DNA of 37,311 nt from the NCBI GenBank assembly GCA_003427395.1, contig BFEA01000445.1, positions 85,865-123,175 of the forward strand, given 5' to 3'. A program made the position numbers and the translations under genes. The DNA is from Chara braunii (Eukaryota > Streptophyta > Charophyceae > Charales > Characeae). How positions within the stretch are numbered: the stretch's first letter is position 1; the number at the start of each line of letters is the position of its first letter. The notes beneath the pieces are model-generated. The model saw only the letters and a list, made by a program, of their open reading frames with translations. It was not told where the DNA came from and ran no database searches. Positions 19,338 through 29,845 of the stretch are shown here, piece by piece.

Positions 19338-20190
19338 GGGTCGTACAAGGGGGTTAGACATTGTTTCTAAGTTGAATGACCCGACTGTAATGTTTCTTTG
19401 GATTGCCGTCTGATGGGCCAGACAATGCTTTTAAGTTAAATCGTCTGGTCGTTGTGACTTCATTTTTTGGAACATGATTGGCTTGCTTTTCTAGACCAAA
19501 CATTTGTTTTTAAGTTGAATGGTTTGGTCTACCTGCTTTTTTGGGAGGTTTCTGAACGGACCCTAAACATTTGTTTCTAAGTTGAATGACCTAGGCATCC
19601 CTGTTTTTCTTTAAGTTATGAAGGAAAAGGTTGAGTATTTGTTTATATTAACTTTCTAAGTTGAATGACTTAGCTCTTTATGTGTTTCTTTATGAGCGAA
19701 CTGAGATTGAGACTAAATATTGTTTCTAAGTTGAATGACTTAGTCCGAAAGGCCGCGCACACAAACAAAGAGATTTGCAAAATAGTTCTTCCTATATAGT
19801 GTATATATTTTTTATTTAGAAACCAATTAGTCAGACAAGGTTTCTAAGTTGAAGGGTCTGACTATAGTTTATCACTAAAGAAAAAAGTATTCAAATTAAA
19901 AATACAATCAAAGGGTAAAGGTTCAGGGAGAATGAACATTTATTTTTAAGTTGAATGATTAGGTCCTACGCCCGTTTTTTATCATTAAGTGCATATATAT
20001 ATACATATATATCGTCAAATAGAATATATAACTTGGATATTAAATAGTTAAGGGAGACTATGCAGGGTTTCTAGGTTGAATGGCTTAGTCATATACCCAA
20101 TAAAGAGATAAAATTTATCGTGCCGCATATTTTGTTTATAAATAAATGTAAAAAATTGAACATTATTTCTAAGTTAAATGATTTAGTCTT
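19338..20190. repeat. Array of about ten hairpins with shared loop and variable stems
   Basis: The core A(C/T)ATTGTTTCTAAGTTGAATGA or close variants recurs about ten times, 60-110 bases apart (cores near 19360, 19425, 19503, 19572, 19652, 19720, 19840, 19941, 20066 and 20163). In at least six, the bases outside the core are complementary but differ between units: GGGTTA/TGACCC, GGCCAGAC/GTCTGGTC, TAGACCAAAC/GTTTGGTCTA, GACTAA/TTAGTC, TAGTCAGAC/GTCTGACTA and GACTATGC/GCTTAGTC. The sequence between units is AT-rich and not repeated. Function unknown. Confidence 0.8.
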
Positions 20191-20389
20191 TCTTATGTCT
20201 TATGTAAGCCGGGGTACTGGGTTTTTACTCAATTGAGAGATAATGAACTACTCATGTGAAAACAACTTGGGAATTTGGTGAGAGTACTTACCCATCGTGG
20301 AATGGACTTGCATGTGGTTGAGTGAGAGCTCTACTTGGTCTGAGCCTTACTCTTGATAGGTAGTTGCTTTAGATGTTTGTCATGTGTTG

Positions 20390-21120
20390 GAGCTATAGGA
20401 GTTAGTTCAATTTTTTGCATTTTCTAAAGTTAAGTTTATTCTACTTAGTTCAATTTCAACATTTTCTATTATAAGTTTATTTCCCGACTTTTTATAAATC
20501 TTGGAAAAATATTTTTTTCGACGGAAAGCGCTTCCCAAATTTATACAAATATAAGGAGTTAGTCAAATTTAGTCTTTTACAAAGTTCCACTTTGTCTGAG
20601 TTTGCATGTGACTTAGTATAAATATCATAAATTTACCTCTCTAAAGAAGATGCTGCCCAAATTTTTACTAAATCAAGGAGTTAGACAAAAATTGGCTTGT
20701 GAATTCAAAATTACTTTTAAACTTCGTATTTAACTTTGTATATATTTTTGAAAAATATTTTTCCTACGGGGAGCGGTGCCGAAATTTTCACAAATCCAAA
20801 GAGTTAGTTAAAATTTTGTTCTCACAGAATTCAAGTTTTATCTTAAGTTCATACTTGACTTAGTATGAATTTGGAAAGCCTACCTCTCTTAAGGACATAC
20901 TGACCAAGTTCTTACTAAATCAACGAGTTGTATAAAATTTGACTTCTAAAAGTTAAAATATCGCTTTCAAATTTTATACTTTATTTAAATTATGCAAAGG
21001 CACTTTCCCTACGGGAAGAGCGACTGAAATTTCATGTATTTTAGAGGAGTTCGAAAATTTGGCAGTCTGCTCTCGTTAATGGGATATACTGCCAGAATTC
21101 CTTGCATTTTCAAATAAGTA
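20390..21120. repeat. Tandem array, ~122-bp units of two alternating types
   Basis: GAGTTAG or a variant sits at 20556, 20678, 20801, 20925 and 21047 (spacings 122, 123, 124, 122), with an outlying copy at 20399. The segment before it alternates. Units ending at 20556, 20801 and 21047 carry a CGACGGAAAGCG/CTACGGGGAGCG/CTACGGGAAGAGCG box. Those ending at 20678 and 20925 carry ACCTCTCT(T)AA(A)G. The true period is thus a ~245-bp dimer. It is AT-rich and satellite-like. Confidence 0.8.
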
Positions 21121-23235
21121 TCAGAGATCGGTTAGGAAGGTGATATTATTTCATAATCACTCAAGCATGGCTTGGAAACTGGTCTGTGTTGTATTGTAGA
21201 TAATTTTTTATTTAGATTGAGTCGAAGCTTAACTAGCTTCAAGTTGATTCCACGAGGATCATCTTTTGTTATCCTTTCATTAAAAATCGGTTTTCGACCC
21301 AACTCTAACTCATTCTGGCTACTCAACCTAAGGACCTTAGCCCATGTGGGTTGAAATGTTTCTTTAGGGTTTTATCCGGACTTTTATTAAATTATCATTT
21401 ATAAAGGGATTAAGTGCTTTGTTTTGGAAGGATGGATAAGGTATGGGGCTTGTGTGGATAAGGCAACGGGTGTGAGTGCAGAGAGTGGTTGAAGTTGACT
21501 TCATGTAGCGTGTGCTCTATTGATGTGAAAATCTTTGATATGATTGCAAGTATGTTTTATGAGTTGAAGTCCGGATATGACTTGCGTGCGATCATATGTA
21601 TATTGAAGGGAGTAACACTTTGTTTGTGAGAGTGATCGCCTTTTGTTCTACAACCCTATTGTATACATATGTACATATATTGAGTACCCGCATGATCTAA
21701 CACGACCATGCATAGTGATAAGATGAATCTGTATTGAGAGGAAAAAAAAATTGATTTATAACTATTTGCTTCTTAGAGATTTTTATAGTTGGACATTAAG
21801 GCTCGTAGCAGCTGTCAAAGTCAAACCCCTTGACCTTTTTCCAAGCCTCCAATGCTGGAACCCCACTTTCAGTGCGAGGGTTATTCGACCGCTACAAAGG
21901 GTCGAGGTCCACCTACCGCTCAATTGCGCAGAGTGTTGCAGAGGGTAGGACTCGCAACCGCTCTTGCGGTTGTCTAGAGTCAAGAGGTTAATCCCTCAAG
22001 GCACATGTCTGTCGACACTTGAGTGTTGAAAGCAACCTTCAAGACCAATGTCGGCCACATAATTATGAGTACTACATAGCACATCAGCATTGTGATTGTT
22101 TGCGTATCCATGCATGGTTAGTCGATATGACTAAGGTATGTGTCGCCGCAACATTTACTTAGAGCCTAGTGCACAATACTCGTCTTATTCTTCAGTGAGA
22201 GTCATGGGTCAAGTGTGGAAAAAAGGGCTAGGCGTGATTTACGCATGAGGTTCAATTTTTATTTTCATTAGACGTATCGGGTGGTTAGATTTGATCGTCC
22301 TAGTCGACGAGCGTAGAGGCGCGCTCGAGAGATCAGCGCCACCAACGACGATTCGCACACGAGTCCAATTCAGGCGTTAACCGCGCGTACCCCCTATGCT
22401 ACAATGAACAAGAAATGCCCTCGACCGGGCCACCTCTGCGATTACGTACGAAAAACCTTCGCATGTGGTTCGGTAGCTCGGCGAGGATACGCCCACCTAA
22501 GGGATGGTGACAAATCCTACAGGTGGAGGTAAGTTGTATCTCGCGTGACCCTATCCTATCGTAGGGGTTCGTGAGAGGTATGGTTGGCACACCCGGCCGA
22601 AGCGGCAACGCTGTGCGACAAAGTCCCCTAAAATTTTGCGTGACACAGCCGCGAAGGTCCCCTTTACACGACTGATGCGCTCGACAGGTGGCGCAGTTGT
22701 CAGGGATCGCGGCTACCTACCGGGGTCGTTAGAGAACGAACCCAGGTTAAAAGCATTTAGAAGATCTACGTCAAACAACAATATTTGTACATAAACGGGT
22801 GGCAAGTGAAGTATTAATAATAATAGTGAATTTATATTATTAAATAACAATGTGTAGGTAGGGGCGCTTGTGTACTTTGACACTTAGTAGTGGCGATGCC
22901 AGTTAGAAATTTGCGGATCCGGGCCCCATAAAGTAATCTGAACGGTGCTATGCGTATTTAACGTCTTAGATTAAGTAGCAGTTACATTAATGCAACTTTG
23001 AGTGTTCCGTTACCCGAGCAAAGATCTTTGGTGCCTGTACACAGCCGCTAAGTTACCTAAGTTGTCACGACGGTGTCATGGCAAGCATGCGTTCGTATAG
23101 GTGTGAGGATCCCTTCCTATAAGAGTGGAGATATCACTGTAAAGAGATTATGACAACTATGAATAAACGTTAGTTATAATTATAGAGAGTGGTATAAAAA
23201 GTTTGGTTATGATAAGTCTGTAATACTCTGTATGA
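21121..23235. other. Intergenic sequence, no supported gene
   Basis: There are only frames below 70 codons and no motifs. A small hairpin CAACCGC-TCTT-GCGGTTG lies at about 21955-21972. Bases 22280-22740 are more GC-rich than their surroundings, which suggests an inserted segment of other origin, but I recognise nothing in it. Confidence 0.5.
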
Positions 23236-23273
23236 AGGGTTGGTAACATGTTTCATTTTGGGGTGTATTTTCA

Positions 23274-24700
23274 GGGAAGAATCAAAGGAAGTAAGAATGG
23301 CAGACGCAGATGGAGGCCTGCCACGAGGAGGGCTGGTAAATTGGGTCATATCAACAGACAAACTAGTCAAGGCGCTCGAGAAGACGAATGTGGTGCAGTC
23401 CCGGATACCAAAGGTTGATATCTTTCATTTCAAAGGAGAAAAGGTATCGAAGTGGTTGAAACTGTTGGAGCAGATCTTGGTGGAAACTACAAAGGCAGAT
23501 AATTTTTTACGAATGCCAAGGTACGTTTGGTGGGAAATGCGTCCATAAGTAACCAAGGTCGCAACTTGCGTAGTAGGAAGTTAGAAAGGTTTTAAAGATG
23601 AAATGCAAAGGCATATCAAGTTAGGCGATGGTTTGCATACAGTGGTTGATTTAGATGCTCTAAGTATACATGACTTTACTACGGTCGAAGTTTTTGTCAC
23701 CGCCTTTAAGAAAATGGCAAGAAAGGTGTCATTCATGGAAAAAGGAAGAGCAATGCACCTGTTCCTAGGGAACTTTTCACAGACTAAGGTATCATCCCTG
23801 ACTGAAAAAGAGGTGGCATGGAAAACACTTATGTGGGGAACCATCAAGCGAAGTATGGCTAATGGAGTACTGGATCAGGTCTACCTCTTCCAAATGAGGC
23901 AGCAGAGGCATAAGAGGAAAGCCAAAGAGGTCATAGCGAGTGGTGGGGCGGATGTCAGGAAAATAGTAGAGGAAGTGGTTGTTTAGTTGGAAACTACGAA
24001 GGAGGCAAGTGCTTCAGGAGGAACGCGACTTGCTGACATTGTGATCAGAAGGGGCACACGATCAGATTCTGTCATATCCGGAATGACTAAAAGGAAGGGT
24101 TGATAAGTACAAACATCAAGGGGCATGTTTATGATTAGTTTGGATACCATATCGACCCGACTATCGCAGGAGGGACAAGGAAAAAAACTTTGAAAAGGGC
24201 AAATGTGTCGAATGTGCCAGCACCTACAGTGATGTTTCGTATCTGGCAGGAAAGGGAGGCAACCCCTGATGTGATTGTGGAAGAAGTAGAGGAGGGAGAA
24301 AAGGTGGACCAGAGGCTGGAAGCAAGAACCATAGTGGAGAAGCTGATAGTACTCGACTCAAATGAGGAGAATGAAGAAAGTTGCCAAGAACCTGCAATGA
24401 AAACCTTGGAGAGAATGGAAGATCAGATGGAAAAGGTGGGGAGATATCAATAAAAGTTGAGAAAGGTATGCCACGAAGTGAATGAGTGGAGGGAAAGGAT
24501 TCCCATGGTATTTCTCTACAGATGAGGACCTGAGGGATTGGGGGAGCAAGCGGGTGCACCCAGAGTTAAGCCACCAACATTTGGACCATACATCGGGCGC
24601 GGGCCTTCCTCGTTAACGCGCCGCAACCTTAGGGGGTCGGCCAATGGAAGGTCCGGTCGTTGCTGAATGGTCGGGCCCCGGTTCATTCGGCATGACACAA
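23274..24700 (+). pseudogene. gag: gag-like region of the second gypsy-type element, frames broken
   Basis: The region opens after a T-rich stretch ending TTTTCAG at 23274, a plausible splice acceptor. It starts with the ATG at 23297 (MADADGGLPRGG). Residues KVDIFHFKGEKVSKWLKLLEQ and YVWWEMRP are typical of a gag capsid N-terminus. A stop follows at about 23546. A second open segment (23603-23986) has DEMQRHIKLGDG, AFKKMARKV and FQMRQQRHKRKAKEV, the expected capsid C-terminal part and basic linker. A third (24190-24453) is Glu-rich. I see no intact CCHC knuckle. It would have been the structural protein of the element whose pol follows after the gap. Confidence 0.65.
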
Positions 24701-24714
24701 AAGAAAAAAAACAA

Positions 24715-24817
24715 ACAAAGAAAAAACAAAAATCAAATACACAAAAATAAAAAAATAAAGTAAACAAAAAAAAAAAAACAAAGTCACACGGGAGGGAGGG
24801 GGGGGGGGGGGGGGGGG

Positions 24818-24884
<67 letters not shown>

Positions 24885-24952
24885 CGACCTGAGGGGCAAC
24901 GACCTGCACGGAGGGCCGCGGCGAACTCGCCGTCTCTCTCTCTCGCTCTCTC

Positions 24953-24991
<39 letters not shown>

Positions 24992-25078
24992 CTCGCGAGT
25001 TTCAAAAAACAAAAACGGGAGTGGATCTTCCCACTTTTTGCGGGAAGATCCATTCCAGTTTTCGTTTTTCTAAGCTCG

Positions 25079-25146
<68 letters not shown>
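24715..25146. repeat. Low-complexity block: A-rich, poly-G, (GA)n, (TATC)n, hairpin, (TA)n
   Basis: In order: an A-rich run (24700-24780), more than 20 consecutive G ending at 24820, (AG) to 24878, CT/TATC repeats (24930-24992), a long hairpin (24993-25080), then (TA) to the gap at 25147. ORFs giving Ile-Tyr repeats here are artefacts. The block splits the second element between gag and protease. Confidence 0.95.
24993..25080. repeat. Imperfect hairpin with ~37-base arms between microsatellites
   Basis: The left arm CGCGAGTTTCAAAAAACAAA...GTGGATCTTCCC pairs with the right arm GGGAAGATCCATTCCAGTTTT...CTCGCG around the loop ACTTTTTGC. It is directly flanked by TATC repeats on the left and TA repeats on the right, as expected for a foldback or MITE-type insertion into TA-rich DNA. 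Confidence 0.75.
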
Positions 25147-25855
25147 NNNNNNNNNNNNNNNNNNNNNNNNNNNNNNNNNNNNNNNNNNNNNNNNNNNNNN
25201 NNNNNNNNNNNNNNNNNNNNNNNNNNNNNNNNNNNNNNNNNNNNNNNNNNNNNNNNNNNNNNNNNNNNNNNNNNNNNNNNNNNNNNNNNNNNNNNNNNNN
25301 NNNNNNNNNNNNNNNNNNNNNNNNNNNNNNNNNNNNNNNNNNNNNNNNNNNNNNNNNNNNNNNNNNNNNNNNNNNNNNNNNNNNNNNNNNNNNNNNNNNN
25401 NNNNNNNNNNNNNNNNNNNNNNNNNNNNNNNNNNNNNNNNNNNNNNNNNNNNNNNNNNNNNNNNNNNNNNNNNNNNNNNNNNNNNNNNNNNNNNNNNNNN
25501 NNNNNNNNNNNNNNNNNNNNNNNNNNNNNNNNNNNNNNNNNNNNNNNNNNNNNNNNNNNNNNNNNNNNNNNNNNNNNNNNNNNNNNNNNNNNNNNNNNNN
25601 NNNNNNNNNNNNNNNNNNNNNNNNNNNNNNNNNNNNNNNNNNNNNNNNNNNNNNNNNNNNNNNNNNNNNNNNNNNNNNNNNNNNNNNNNNNNNNNNNNNN
25701 NNNNNNNNNNNNNNNNNNNNNNNNNNNNNNNNNNNNNNNNNNNNNNNNNNNNNNNNNNNNNNNNNNNNNNNNNNNNNNNNNNNNNNNNNNNNNNNNNNNN
25801 NNNNNNNNNNNNNNNNNNNNNNNNNNNNNNNNNNNNNNNNNNNNNNNNNNNNNNN
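25147..25855. other. Assembly gap (709 N)
   Basis: The sequence is unknown. The (TA)n run entering it is the likely cause of the assembly break. Confidence 0.99.
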
Positions 25856-26041
25856 ATTTCGTGTTCTTCTCCAAGCACGTTTGGGAAGTTAGTGCCTAGT
25901 AGTTCGAGCCTCGGCAAGGCTCGGCATACCTGTCGGTCGAGGCGTGGACTTGATAGATGAGCCAAGTACTGGTGGTTTAACATTTTGGTCTTAGGGCTGC
26001 GATCAGGAATGACATTCAGACCCCCTTCCGGATAAGGGAAA

Positions 26042-27151
26042 GTGTCTAAGTCAGGACAGACAAGGAGTAAAGGGCGGGCGAGTTCTAGCCAAGTCATACG
26101 TGAAGAGCTTGAGCCTAGTAAAGAGACAAAAACCCTGAAAATTTATGATGGTGGTGAGGAGGAGGATGAGGAGGACGATGAAAGGATGAGAGGAGAGGAG
26201 GATATAGGAGTGGAACAGAGGGCGCAAAGGAAAGGAGTCAGGATCAATGAGAATCCTACTCAGAGAGATTCGGCGCAGAAGAAAATGAAATATACAGTAA
26301 AAATTGAGGAAGGTTTATGTGGAAAAGCGGATGGATAAACTTTTTGAGGGGTACTATAAGATGCTTAATCTAAAAAACATCCTTGGATCAACCCCGAAGC
26401 AGTGCAATGAGTTAAAAACTCGTCTATTCCAGAAGTTAATGGCTAGCGTATGTTTAGGCACACTAATTCCAAAGGAAACCGAGTAGGCAGAAAATGACAC
26501 GAAGATGGATTGGAAATCCACCGTTACAGGCAACGTGGACGTGATAATAAAGGAAGGCATTGTAATGCTATGATTGATATTCGGGTGGAGATAAACCTTA
26601 TCAAGGAGGAACATGCGATACGGCTAGGCATGAAGATAGACCGCGAGGATAGTGAGATCCTAATGGGAGCCAATAGCAAGACAGTCTTCATAGGGACGAC
26701 CTCGAATATAGTGGTAGAGATTGGGAAGGTAAAGATCAGAAGGTGTTTTTTTACAACGCCTGATTTAGATCACCACATGATCCTCGACCGTTATTTTCTC
26801 AGTAGAATTGAAGCCCTCATACTTGATAAGCATGATGAAACGATGTTCCTCATTCTGTGTGATCCCGTATGTGGAAATTATGAAGTGGGAGTTTGCAAAA
26901 ACACGGAACCACGTAGTGTGAGTAATAGGCCTAATCCAGATTCATTCACCATTGAGGAGTCGAAAGAGGAAAGGAGAAGGATTAATTGGGAAGAGGCTAG
27001 AGAGGAGGAGCCACGAGAAGCATTGTCCCTCACTTTCATCAATATTAAGGAAGTAATGAAGATGGTATCCATATTTAGAATGGCGGACCCCGAGGCAATC
27101 ATGACATTGAGGGAGAAAGTTACGGAGAACCCGATGGAAGGAGAGGTGTAA
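26042..27151 (+). pseudogene. pro: Second gypsy-type element: acidic linker and retropepsin-like domain
   Basis: The first segment (26042-26338) is a polar, acidic linker (GGEEEDEEDDERMRGEED). A second (26304-26486) reads EGYYKMLNLKNILGSTPKQ, a helical pre-protease region. The third (26510-27151) holds the retropepsin homology: CNAMIDIRVEINLIKEEHA, then GTTSNIVVEIGKVKIRRCFF, then HHMILDRYFLSR. The active-site triad normally reads D-T/S-G. Here the Asp is present but the next residues are Ile-Arg, so activity is unlikely. The segments lie in different frames or are separated by stops. The protein then continues toward RT through 27160-27580 in broken frames. Confidence 0.7.
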
Positions 27152-27239
27152 CTGGTATATCGACTGCCGAGAAGAATGATAAACCAAGTCGCGCCTCTGA
27201 CCCAAACTACAAGCCGACCTTTTCTAGAAGTGGGCTCAA

Positions 27240-28160
27240 GTAGGGCTTGCCAGTGCAAAGGCAGTACAAAAAAGTACGCCAGAAGTGCTACCCTGTTCCC
27301 ATTCTAGTAGCCAAAGATAAGGAATTATACTATGAGCGGGAAAGTGAATTAATACGATAGATGAAAGAAGGAGTTGAGGAAGGACCGTGTCGTATTAATA
27401 AGGAAAACGAGGCAAGTCTGATCGTGGGTGAGCCAAGATTCCTTACTGAGGAGGAGAAGACATTAATGATAAAGGTCATGAAGAACAGACATACTGCGTA
27501 TGATTTCAATGACAAATAACACAGATGCCTTGATCTGGACAAGATCCCAATGATTCGGATTCATATTGTACCACATCAGCCATGAAATATGAGAGAGGCG
27601 AGATACAAAAATCCGGAAGATGAGGGGAAAGTGGTAGATTATCTTGATGGAAAGATCCAGTCTCATATTGTTGACTATCCTAGTGGGTCGTGAGCATCGT
27701 TGTGGTTTTGTTTCATTAAGCCAAATGGGACCCTGAGATGGGTATAAGATTTGCAAAGGTTGAACACAGTAACAATAAGAGACGCGGGAGGTTTGCCTAA
27801 TGAAGACCCGCTCTCAGAATCATGTGCGGGTAGACCTATAATCTCGCTTATAGACCCGCTCTCGGAATCATGTGCGGGTAGACCTATAATCTCGCTTATA
27901 GACCTACATTCTAAATATGATCAATTTTCAGTATATCCATCAAACCAACCTATGAATGTTATGCATATACCTAGGGGGTTAGTTCACATGAATGTTGCCC
28001 CCCCAGGATGGATTAATGTGGTTGCCATGGTACAAAGACGCATGGTGCGTGCAATACAAACAATGAGTCCTCATATTATTCAGTCATATATCGATGATTA
28101 GGCTATGAAAGGGTCAAATGAGAAGTTGAAGAATTTGAAGGAGAAATAAAAGAGGCATTC
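27240..28160 (+). pseudogene. pol: Second gypsy-type element: reverse transcriptase, truncated after YIDD
   Basis: RT landmarks appear in order: HTAYDFND, RIHIVPHQP, ARYKNPEDEGKVVDYL, FIKPNGTLRWV, DLQRLNTVTIRDAGGLP, SLIDLHSKYDQF, HIPRGLVHMNVAPPGWI and the catalytic QSYIDD at about 28090. Stops interrupt it (for example after YPSGS, after LRWV and after YIDD). A 48-bp in-frame tandem duplication lies inside it. Downstream the expected thumb, connection and RNase H are absent: only about 100 bases separate YIDD from integrase-side sequence. The enzyme cannot be functional. Confidence 0.8.
27805..27900 (+). repeat. 48-bp in-frame tandem duplication within RT
   Basis: GACCCGCTCTC begins at 27805 and again at 27853. 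The two copies differ by a single base. Sixteen residues (DPLSESCAGRPIISLI) are therefore repeated without changing frame. Confidence 0.95.
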
Positions 28161-28379
28161 TGTGAGTATGAGTATGAAGGGGTATATTTAGAACAGGGGT
28201 TGCTTCTTTCATGCGAGATGAGGAAAAGAGAGGCGAGTCAAAAAACTCTCCAAATGCGTTCGCACTTTTTGGTAAGGGATGGTCATATGTTCATGCAAGG
28301 AAGCGGAGGCGAGTCCAGAAGGATAATCTGTGGCTGTAACAGACAGATTAACGTTATAGCAGCGCTACATGATGGAAGT

Positions 28380-28521
28380 GCAGACGGTCATAGGAGTAAA
28401 AATGTCATATTTGGGAAAGTCTATGGACTCTATTTTTAGGAAGGGAAAACGCAGACGGTCACATGAGTACAAATATCATATTTGAGAAAGTATATGGGCT
28501 TTATTTTTAGGAAGGGATGAG
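28380..28521 (+). repeat. 71-bp tandem duplication in the integrase zinc region
   Basis: GCAGACGGTCA begins at 28380 and 28451. The copies differ at several positions, so the event is older than the 48-bp one. Seventy-one is not a multiple of three, so the frame is broken. Both copies carry the same TTTTTAG stop. Confidence 0.9.
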
Positions 28522-29092
28522 AGAGATGATTCACATGTATTGCGAGTCCTATATAGTACAATATCAAGATAAATCATCTTTCAGGTACAAAAAACCACTT
28601 CATCCACGATATGTACGAGAGGTTGGGGATGTGGTTTATTTGGTTTTGTTAATGATGCCACTTAGGGTAGGAGGGTATATGTATATCTTCGATGCACTAG
28701 GCAATCTCACAGGTTTTGTGGATGGCAATGTCATAGGCATGAAGACTGGGAAAACCTTGACACAATGTATCGAAAAATATTACCTTCGATACCTGTTCGT
28801 GGTGAAATTCGTAATGGACAGAGGATCAGAGTTTACTTGTGCTGAAGTAAAAACATTTCATAAAGAGTATGGGGTAACTGCGAGATATACGGCCACAATG
28901 CATCCCAAAGCAAATGCGTCAGTCGAAAGGGAGCATAGTACGCTAACAAACCTTCTTGCCAAATTGACAGGTGGTAGGCCCAATCAATGACCCAAGTATT
29001 TAAGGGTAGTTTTCTTCGTGGAAAACGTAACTGTCAAGAGGACCACGAGGTATGCACCAATGATGCTATGGTATGGCAGGTATGTGGCATTC

Positions 29093-29345
29093 CCAATTGA
29101 GAGCTTTCTGAAAACTTGGAGGCAGTAGGACCTAGAGACTACTTTATCTTTCGAGGATCTGCTTAACCTAAGAGCACATCAGATCGGGGCCACAAAAGAA
29201 AGGATCAGGCCACAAAAGAAAGGATCAGAGATGACATCTCTGATCCTTTCTTTTGTGGCCCCGATCTGACGTGCTCTTAGGTTAAGCAAATCCTCGAAAG
29301 ATAAAGTAGTCTCTAGGTCCAAGTTTTCAGAAAGCTCTCAATTGG
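29093..29345. repeat. Large palindrome, arms ~112 bp, centre at 29234
   Basis: The right arm (29235-29345) is the reverse complement of the left (29093-29233) with few mismatches. The left arm has two extra pieces: GGCAGTAGGA at 29121-29130 and a 20-bp tandem duplication (GGCCACAAAAGAAAGGATCA). The centre is GAGATGACATCTC, so there is practically no spacer. The left arm holds integrase coding sequence; the right arm is its inverted copy. Confidence 0.93.
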
Positions 29346-29610
29346 TTAATAGCTCAACAGACAGCCACACCGCAGATATGTTCAGGTGCGATCGAATGTC
29401 ATGTATACAAAGGGGCCAGATGTTGTATTGCTATATGACTTCTCGCTTAAAAAATAGTGGTCCCGAAAACTTAATAAGAAGTGACTTGGACCATACAAAA
29501 TTGCTCGTTGCGGTGACTACGGGTCTTATCAGACTGAAGAATTGAATGGGACGACATGAAAGGATTGGGTGTCAGAAACTAAATTGAAGAAGTTTGTGAC
29601 ACGAGAAGAG

Positions 29611-29823
29611 GTGAGTTTTCATATATAAGATAGAATGAGGATAAAATCTAGTTAGTAGAATCTAATCTAGTTAAAAGAAAGAAAATAGGTAAAGTTACTA
29701 GTAACAAGTATGTGAATGAATTATCTAGTGTGGTCAATAATATGGATGTGCATAATATACTGAGTTTTGGCCACTCGATACTGACCCCTCGTGTGCTTAT
29801 CATTTCTTTTGCTTGTTCTGCAG
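29611..29823 (+). other. Possible intron between integrase and gag-like ORF
   Basis: AGAAGAG|GTGAGT at 29611 is a strong donor. TTTCTTTTGCTTGTTCTGCAG at 29823 is a strong acceptor with a pyrimidine tract. The enclosed 213 bases are AT-rich with stops in all + frames that I checked. Downstream a frame reads FKLYEDNHAEWQEG without interruption in phase. Confidence 0.5.
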
Positions 29824-29845
29824 TTCAAACTGTACGAAGACAACC

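Larger units (their letters stand above)
28200..29612 (+). pseudogene. int: Second gypsy-type element: integrase, several lesions
   Basis: The HHCC region spans about 28260-28570 (FLVRDGH, AALHDGSADGHRS), disrupted by a 71-bp tandem duplication. The frame at 28517-28990 carries the core: VYLVLLMMPLRVGGY where the first catalytic Asp is normally found (here Val), the second Asp in FVMDRGSEFTCAEV, and the Glu in ANASVEREHSTL. The C-terminal part continues after a palindrome, with LGPYKIA (GPY/F-type motif) near 29490 and KLKKFVTREE ending at 29610. At that point a consensus splice donor GAG|GTGAGT follows. Stops and frame changes run throughout, so the enzyme is inactive. Confidence 0.78.

Noticed and set aside
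19338-20190. CRISPR array
   Set aside because: Repeats are diverged, spacing varies from 60 to 110 bases, the stems differ between units, and the context is eukaryotic.
24982-26097. Frames of Ile-Tyr repeats and long frames across 25147-25855
   Set aside because: These are translation of a TA microsatellite and of an assembly gap.
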